Assembly: GCA_039794405.1 (NCBI GenBank)
Contig: JBDIVL010000043.1
Coordinates: forward strand, 1 to 35,000
Direction of reading: 5' to 3'
Origin: JBDIVL01 sp039794405
Lineage (GTDB): Bacteria; Planctomycetota; Brocadiia; Brocadiales; Brocadiaceae
DNA length: 35,000 bases
Shown here: piece after piece, positions 31,188 to 35,000 of the stretch
Position numbering within the stretch: the first letter of the stretch is position 1
How the letters are laid out: each line of letters opens with the position of its first letter
Notes under the pieces: generated by a model
The model's input: the letters and a program-made list of their open reading frames with translations, nothing else
Database searches by the model: none
What the model was told of the DNA's origin: nothing
Made by a program: the position numbers and the translations under genes

Positions 31188-31970
31188 TTGTTAAAGAATA
31201 TCTTAACGTCCGTTGGTGCTACGAGTAAAAAGTTTATTATATCAATGGGGCAGGTAACTATCTTGGCACAGAAAGGACTGGTAGGCGTTTTCCTGCCGCC
31301 ATTTAATTTCAGATTGCTGCTTCGGGAAATTGATAATTTTGGCTTAGGTTCTCTGTTCCTCGTTGACATTATCGCCTTATTCACGGGGATGGTGCTGGCT
31401 CTTCAAACAATATACGGGCTAAGCCTGTATGGTGCGGAAATGTATGTCGGTAGCGTAGTTTCTTTGTCTCTTGTGCGAGAATTGGGCCCTGTTTTAACGT
31501 CTATCATGGTAGGTGCAAGAGTAGGATCTGGCATTGCCGCAGAAATTGGCTCTATGCAGGTAACGGAGCAGATTGATGCAATGCGGGCATTAGGTGCAAG
31601 CCCTGTTAAAAAACTTGTGGTGCCAAAAATGCTTGCCGGAATGCTAACGCTGCCTCTCCTTACCGTTACAGCAGATATCGTGGGTATACTAGGGGGCATG
31701 ATTATCGCACTAATCGAGCTTGATATAGACCGCAATTTTTATATAAATTCTGTTTTAACTACTATTACAATTTTAGATTTGATAAGCGGCATTGGGAAAA
31801 CAATATTTTTTGGATTTCTTATTGCTGTAATAGGTTGTTATTTTGGTTTGGGAACTACAGGAGGCACAAGGGGCGTTGGCAGTTCCACAACAGTTGCTGT
31901 TGTAACTATGTCAATATCGATACTAATCTCAGATTTTTTTCTGACAAAGTTATTCCTTATTCTATTCTAG
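31188..31970 (+). CDS. mlaE: MlaE-family ABC transporter permease
   Basis: This permease works with an ATPase and an MCE-domain protein to move phospholipids between the inner and outer membranes. The 260 residues show the family pattern: about five helices with LLREIDNFGLGSLFLVDIIALFTGM-type start, REIGPVLTSIMV-like motif (ELGPVLTSIMVGARVGSGIAAEIGSM, about 96-121), then EQIDAMRALGASPVKKLVVPK (126-146). The start is TTG 31188. mlaF follows after a 180-bp gap. Confidence 0.9.
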   Translation: MLKNILTSVGATSKKFIISMGQVTILAQKGLVGVFLPPFNFRLLLREIDNFGLGSLFLVDIIALFTGMVLALQTIYGLSLYGAEMYVGSVVSLSLVRELGPVLTSIMVGARVGSGIAAEIGSMQVTEQIDAMRALGASPVKKLVVPKMLAGMLTLPLLTVTADIVGILGGMIIALIELDIDRNFYINSVLTTITILDLISGIGKTIFFGFLIAVIGCYFGLGTTGGTRGVGSSTTVAVVTMSISILISDFFLTKLFLILF

Positions 31971-32150
31971 CATGAAAAATTTTAAGTTTAGAAAGGTGTA
32001 TGCGTGTTTTTCAACTATCCCGCACCCATCCTTCGTAAAGATGAGGCAAAAGGGAAGTCTTCCATAGAACTTTGTTTAACTACAGTTTTACCATTTGCAT
32101 TTATCTTCAACGGGTCTTCCGCCCGCAGACAATTATGACTTAATTTATCC

Positions 32151-32894
32151 ATGGCCAATGTAATTATTGAATTTAACAATGTGTATAAATCCTTTAACGG
32201 ATTCTTGGTTCATGATGGTATAAACCTGACCGTATTCGAAGGTGAGATCATGTCCCTTCTCGGGGGTAGCGGTTCCGGAAAGAGTGTCCTCCTGAAAGAA
32301 CTTACCGGACTTATAAAGCCAGATAAGGGTAATATTGTAGTTTTTGGTAAGAATATAACCGGAATGACCGAGAGTGCCCTCATTAGATTACGGGAACACA
32401 TAGGAATGCTGTTTCAGGGAGCTGCCTTGTTTGATTCACTTACCGTATTTGAAAACGTCGCTTATCCACTTCGGGAACACCTTAAACTTACGGAAAGGGA
32501 GATTCAGGAACGCGTAGCCGAAAAGTTGTATCTTGTAGGATTAAGTGACATTGAAGATAAGATGCCAGAGGAACTAAGTGGAGGAATGAAGAAGAGGGTC
32601 GGATTGGCAAGGGCAATTGCCACCGACCCGGACATTATTTTGTATGATGAGCCCACCACAGGACTAGATCCGATAACCGCCCAACGAATTAACGAATTGA
32701 TTATTGACTTGCAGAAGAAATTAGGGATTACCACTATCGTTGTAACCCATGACCTTCATTGTGTAAAAACCGTTTCTGATCGTATTGCTATGCTCTATGA
32801 GGGGAAAATCGTCACGGTTGGGACGTGGGAGGAATTAATATCCTCTCATATAAAAATTGTAAGGGATTTTATTAATTACAGTACCTGTTTGTAA
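32151..32894 (+). CDS. mlaF: MlaF-family ABC transporter ATP-binding protein
   Basis: This cytoplasmic ATPase powers the MlaE permease. The 247 residues carry Walker A GGSGSGKS (38-45), a Q-loop in MLFQGAALFDSLTVFENVAYPL (85-106), the signature LSGGMKKRVGLARAIATDPD (near 142-161), Walker B IILYDEPTTGLDP (162-174), and the switch His in VVTHDLH. A TGA lies just upstream in frame, so ATG 32151 is the only reasonable start, though no ribosome binding site is seen. The 180-bp gap after mlaE contains no gene I can support. Confidence 0.95.
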   Translation: MANVIIEFNNVYKSFNGFLVHDGINLTVFEGEIMSLLGGSGSGKSVLLKELTGLIKPDKGNIVVFGKNITGMTESALIRLREHIGMLFQGAALFDSLTVFENVAYPLREHLKLTEREIQERVAEKLYLVGLSDIEDKMPEELSGGMKKRVGLARAIATDPDIILYDEPTTGLDPITAQRINELIIDLQKKLGITTIVVTHDLHCVKTVSDRIAMLYEGKIVTVGTWEELISSHIKIVRDFINYSTCL

Positions 32895-32905
32895 AAGGGG
32901 ATTTT

Positions 32906-33721
32906 ATGAAGAAAGAACGGCTTACTGAAATGAGGGCAGGCATTTTTATATTAACAACATTGATAGGCCTTGCCGTCATAGTGTTTATTCTCGGCAGCCA
33001 GAAGGGGTACTTTAAACCTCAAATTGTTCTAAAAACACAATTCATGAATGTATATGGGCTGCAGGTAGGTGCCCCCGTGCGATTTATGGGTGTGAGAATA
33101 GGGTATGTAAAGGCCGTTATCCTGCCCAATGAAGTACCTTGCCGGGGGATTGAGGTGTTGCTTCAGGTAGACAAATCGTCTCAGAAAAACATAACGAGAG
33201 ATTCCATTGCTATCATTAAGTGGTTGAGTTATGTAACGGCAGATTCTTATGTGGAAATTACCTCGGGAGCTTGCCGTGAACCGCTAGTAGAGGATGGAGA
33301 TACGATAGAAAGTGCGGAGTCTGTTGATTATACAGCGGCTATCGAGAGTGGGATTTCTGCTATGGAATCATTTTCAAGAATAGTAAAAAAACTAGAAGAG
33401 AGAGGCTTTGTGGAATCTTTGAATAATACCTTGGCATCACTGGATGAAAGCGCAAGGGCTTTCCAGAGAGGTGATGGCCTACTCTACTCCCTGGTTTACG
33501 ACCCCAAAAGTAAGAAGCTCCTCGAAAATCTAACCGAAACCTCTGAATCTTTCAAAAAAATCCTGACAGAGGTTGAAAAAGGAGAAGGAACCCTTGGCGC
33601 CCTGATAGCAGATCCATCACTCTATGATAATTTAAACAGACTCCTCGGCGGTGCCGAACGTAGTTTTATTTTACGCCATTTAATCCAGAAAAGTATTGAG
33701 AGGGGAGAGATAAGCAACTAA
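32906..33721 (+). CDS. mlaD: MlaD-family MCE-domain protein
   Basis: This inner-membrane protein has a periplasmic MCE domain that forms a lipid-conducting ring. The 271 residues start with a membrane helix (ILTTLIGLAVIVFILGS, about 15-31). An MCE domain follows (about 39-115, FMNVYGLQVGAPVRFMGVRIGYVKAVIL, ITRDSIAIIKWLSYVTADSYVEIT), and then a long helical tail (about 140-265). AAAAGGGGA lies before ATG 32906. It is the last of three genes; MlaB and MlaC homologues are not in the window. Substrate direction is not known. Confidence 0.92.
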   Translation: MKKERLTEMRAGIFILTTLIGLAVIVFILGSQKGYFKPQIVLKTQFMNVYGLQVGAPVRFMGVRIGYVKAVILPNEVPCRGIEVLLQVDKSSQKNITRDSIAIIKWLSYVTADSYVEITSGACREPLVEDGDTIESAESVDYTAAIESGISAMESFSRIVKKLEERGFVESLNNTLASLDESARAFQRGDGLLYSLVYDPKSKKLLENLTETSESFKKILTEVEKGEGTLGALIADPSLYDNLNRLLGGAERSFILRHLIQKSIERGEISN

Positions 33722-33833
33722 TTTCTTACAAAAAATATTTTTGAACCCGTTGATATGTTTCATGACTCAGATTGGAAGGCAGAGTGCGAATTGTCAGGAA
33801 AAACTCGAACTGATTGATAGTGAATATGTCTCA

Positions 33834-33862
33834 TTGAAGTACTCTGCGTAGTTTGCTATAAT
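33834..33862 (+). promoter_or_regulatory. Promoter upstream of bacteriohemerythrin
   Basis: TTGAAG (33834-33839), 17 bases, then a perfect TATAAT (33857-33862). Transcription would start near 33869 and leave a leader of about 200 bases to ATG 34067. Confidence 0.6.
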
Positions 33863-34066
33863 ACGAAATTGTAGCCACTCCTTTTCTTTGAAATTCTTAT
33901 ACGTGTACTTGGCGTGGCAAGGCGGCAACAAAATGAGACAAAGAATTGAACGCAAATGTCATGAATGGACAAACGATTCAAATCTGCTCGTATTAACTTT
34001 CAACCTTCGGCATTCAGATCATTGTCGACTGCCGATTAATCATCACGCATAAAAATACATTCGATT
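33863..34066 (+). other. Long leader of the bacteriohemerythrin gene, with a possible small ORF
   Basis: The predicted 5' untranslated region carries the tail motif at 33885-33903. It also holds a 39-codon ORF from ATG 33933 to TAA 34052, rich in His (MRQRIERKCHEWTNDSNL then SDHCRLPINHHA) and ending 14 bases before the hemerythrin ATG. The small ORF could be a leader peptide or chance; I see no good ribosome binding site for it. No riboswitch that I recognise is present. Confidence 0.35.
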
Positions 34067-34474
34067 ATGGAAAAAATAATATGGGGTGAAAACTTCAGTG
34101 TCGGTGTTAGAGATTTGGACGAACAACACAAACAGATCGTCTTTATGGTAAATACATTAATTGAGATGAATGACGCGGAAGTTAATTCAGAGATTATCTC
34201 AGATACATTGACAAGAATGACCCGGTATGCCACGGACCATTTTAAAAAAGAAGAGCAATATATGCTCGATTATGGGTATCCGGAGTATCCATCCCAAAGA
34301 AAACAACATCAGGAATTCAAGAAAAAAACCGTTAATTTTTGCATGGAAACTATGGTCCATGAGGTTACAGTACCGAAGGAAATAATTGAATATTTAAGAT
34401 CGTGGTGGACGAACCATATCCTAAAAGAGGACATGAAGTACAAAAAATTTTTTAACGAAAGAGGACTGCGGTAA
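34067..34474 (+). CDS. Bacteriohemerythrin
   Basis: This is an oxygen- or redox-sensing four-helix di-iron protein in the cytoplasm. The 135 residues show the iron ligands in the family order: H21 (DEQHK), H58 and E62 (DHFKKEE), H81 (KQHQEF), H117 and D122 (WWTNHILKEDMKY). The start IIWGENFSVGVRDLDEQH is the standard hemerythrin opening. There is no fused sensor or enzyme domain. It stands alone behind its own promoter and long leader. In an organism that must avoid oxygen, O2 capture or sensing is a sensible role, but no direct evidence is present. No ribosome binding site is seen. Confidence 0.95.
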   Translation: MEKIIWGENFSVGVRDLDEQHKQIVFMVNTLIEMNDAEVNSEIISDTLTRMTRYATDHFKKEEQYMLDYGYPEYPSQRKQHQEFKKKTVNFCMETMVHEVTVPKEIIEYLRSWWTNHILKEDMKYKKFFNERGLR

Positions 34475-34780
34475 AAAGGACCTGTTGAACGTCTCTCATG
34501 CTATTGTTAGTATTTTATATATTGAGCACGGGTATGGAGGTATGCACCCGGTTTAAAGTGCTGGTTGTAAAACTACAGATACAGATGATGAGCCTGAAAA
34601 TAGGTAAATACCCAAATCGTGGGTACTGTACCGGGAAATTTACCAGAATAGTTCAAGATATATTTGGCTTAAAGGGTAACACACTCCTTGAATTTGTCAC
34701 TGTGGACCCAGGCTTTCGTCTTACCGTGATACTATCTTTCCAAGGCACGGGCGTTCCAGGATGGAAAGGCGCTCCCTAGA
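34475..34780. other. Gap between convergent genes
   Basis: About 300 bases with one doubtful plus-strand ORF (34498-34779, 93 codons). Its product lacks a recognisable domain, its start has no ribosome binding site, and its sequence (KVLVVKLQIQMMSLKIGKYPNRGYC) does not look like a family I know. I found no clear terminator hairpin for either flanking gene. Confidence 0.3.
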
Positions 34781-35000
34781 CTAAATTTCCGTTGTACAAA
34801 GCACTACAGTAGCATGCATATCCGGATAATGTAGGGGACAGAAGCTCTCAAACACTCCTGATAAGCCCGTTGAATTGGGAAGTAGCCAGCGGTTGTTTGT
34901 ATCATAGCGAAAACCCAGACTGGATACAGCCGGATCACCGCTCGCATCCAGTATTGAACAAGGATTTATCCCATCAAACATCCATCTGCCCAGGCCCATA
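34781..35000 (-). CDS. C-terminal part of an unidentified protein, cut by the window end
   Basis: The minus-strand frame is open from the window edge to a TAG at 34781-34783 and gives at least 72 residues (MGLGRWMFDGINPCSILDAS, then SLGFRYDTNNRWLLPNST and HYPDMHATVVLCTTEI). Composition and the absence of stops make it look like a real protein end, not noise. The Met at 34999 is probably internal. I do not recognise a domain. Confidence 0.45.
   Translation of the reverse strand, partial: MGLGRWMFDGINPCSILDASGDPAVSSLGFRYDTNNRWLLPNSTGLSGVFESFCPLHYPDMHATVVLCTTEI

Noticed and set aside
31972..32067. A 31-codon ORF in the gap between mlaE and mlaF
   Set aside because: It is short, lacks a ribosome binding site, and resembles nothing I recognise. 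The gap may simply be untranslated.
34498..34779. A 93-codon plus-strand ORF near the end
   Set aside because: No domain, no ribosome binding site and an odd composition; kept only as part of the gap description.

Overview
The window reads as a chromosomal segment of a Gram-negative, moderately AT-rich bacterium. LptG, an Mla-type lipid transport set and apolipoprotein N-acyltransferase imply an outer membrane. MreB, MreC, MreD, RodA and PBP2 imply elongation-type peptidoglycan synthesis. The proteins have the feel of anammox planctomycetes (order Brocadiales): the fibronectin-like surface protein with Pro/Thr linkers, the abundant TPR proteins, bacteriohemerythrin and the intergenic palindromes. 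That placement is an inference from memory of family style, not a search result.

Layout. Positions 1-3220 are an accessory-looking zone. It holds a nested palindromic repeat, a secreted multidomain protein split by a frameshift in a T-run, two further palindromic elements, and an isolated, more GC-rich alpha/beta hydrolase. From 3260 to 8294 lie minus-strand genes: a PH-domain membrane protein with an 11-repeat TPR protein, an unknown membrane protein, a class III aminotransferase and a small unknown. A small plus-strand TPR gene follows at 8418-8855, and it shares a symmetric promoter with the divergent minus-strand gene.

From 30457 down to 8990 almost everything is on the minus strand and forms a growth block. 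In order of transcription it is moeA, lnt, mreB-mreC-mreD-mrdA-rodA, a TIGR03960-type radical SAM gene, folK, lptG, comF, hpf, ptsN, an HPr-Enzyme I fusion, a TIGR03936/DUF2344 gene, rng, rplU, rpmA, obg and coaX. The block combines envelope elongation, a regulatory PTS without any sugar permease, ribosome hibernation and ribosome assembly. Good sigma70-like promoters precede mreB, the TIGR03936 gene and moeA.

At about 30.5 kb the coding strand switches. A plus-strand operon encodes a small exported protein followed by MlaE, MlaF and MlaD homologues for lipid traffic across the envelope. A bacteriohemerythrin gene with a long leader follows, and then the tail of a minus-strand gene that runs off the window.

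The points most worth a second look are: a U-UUU-UUG slippery site at the break in the surface protein gene; a TIGR03936 gene whose conserved N-terminus lies upstream of any ATG, GTG or TTG codon; a CxxCH haem-type motif inside PBP2; a back-to-back promoter pair sharing one palindromic -10; and a short 'tail' motif lying next to every palindromic intergenic element. I found no CRISPR array, tRNA, rRNA, transposase or phage gene.
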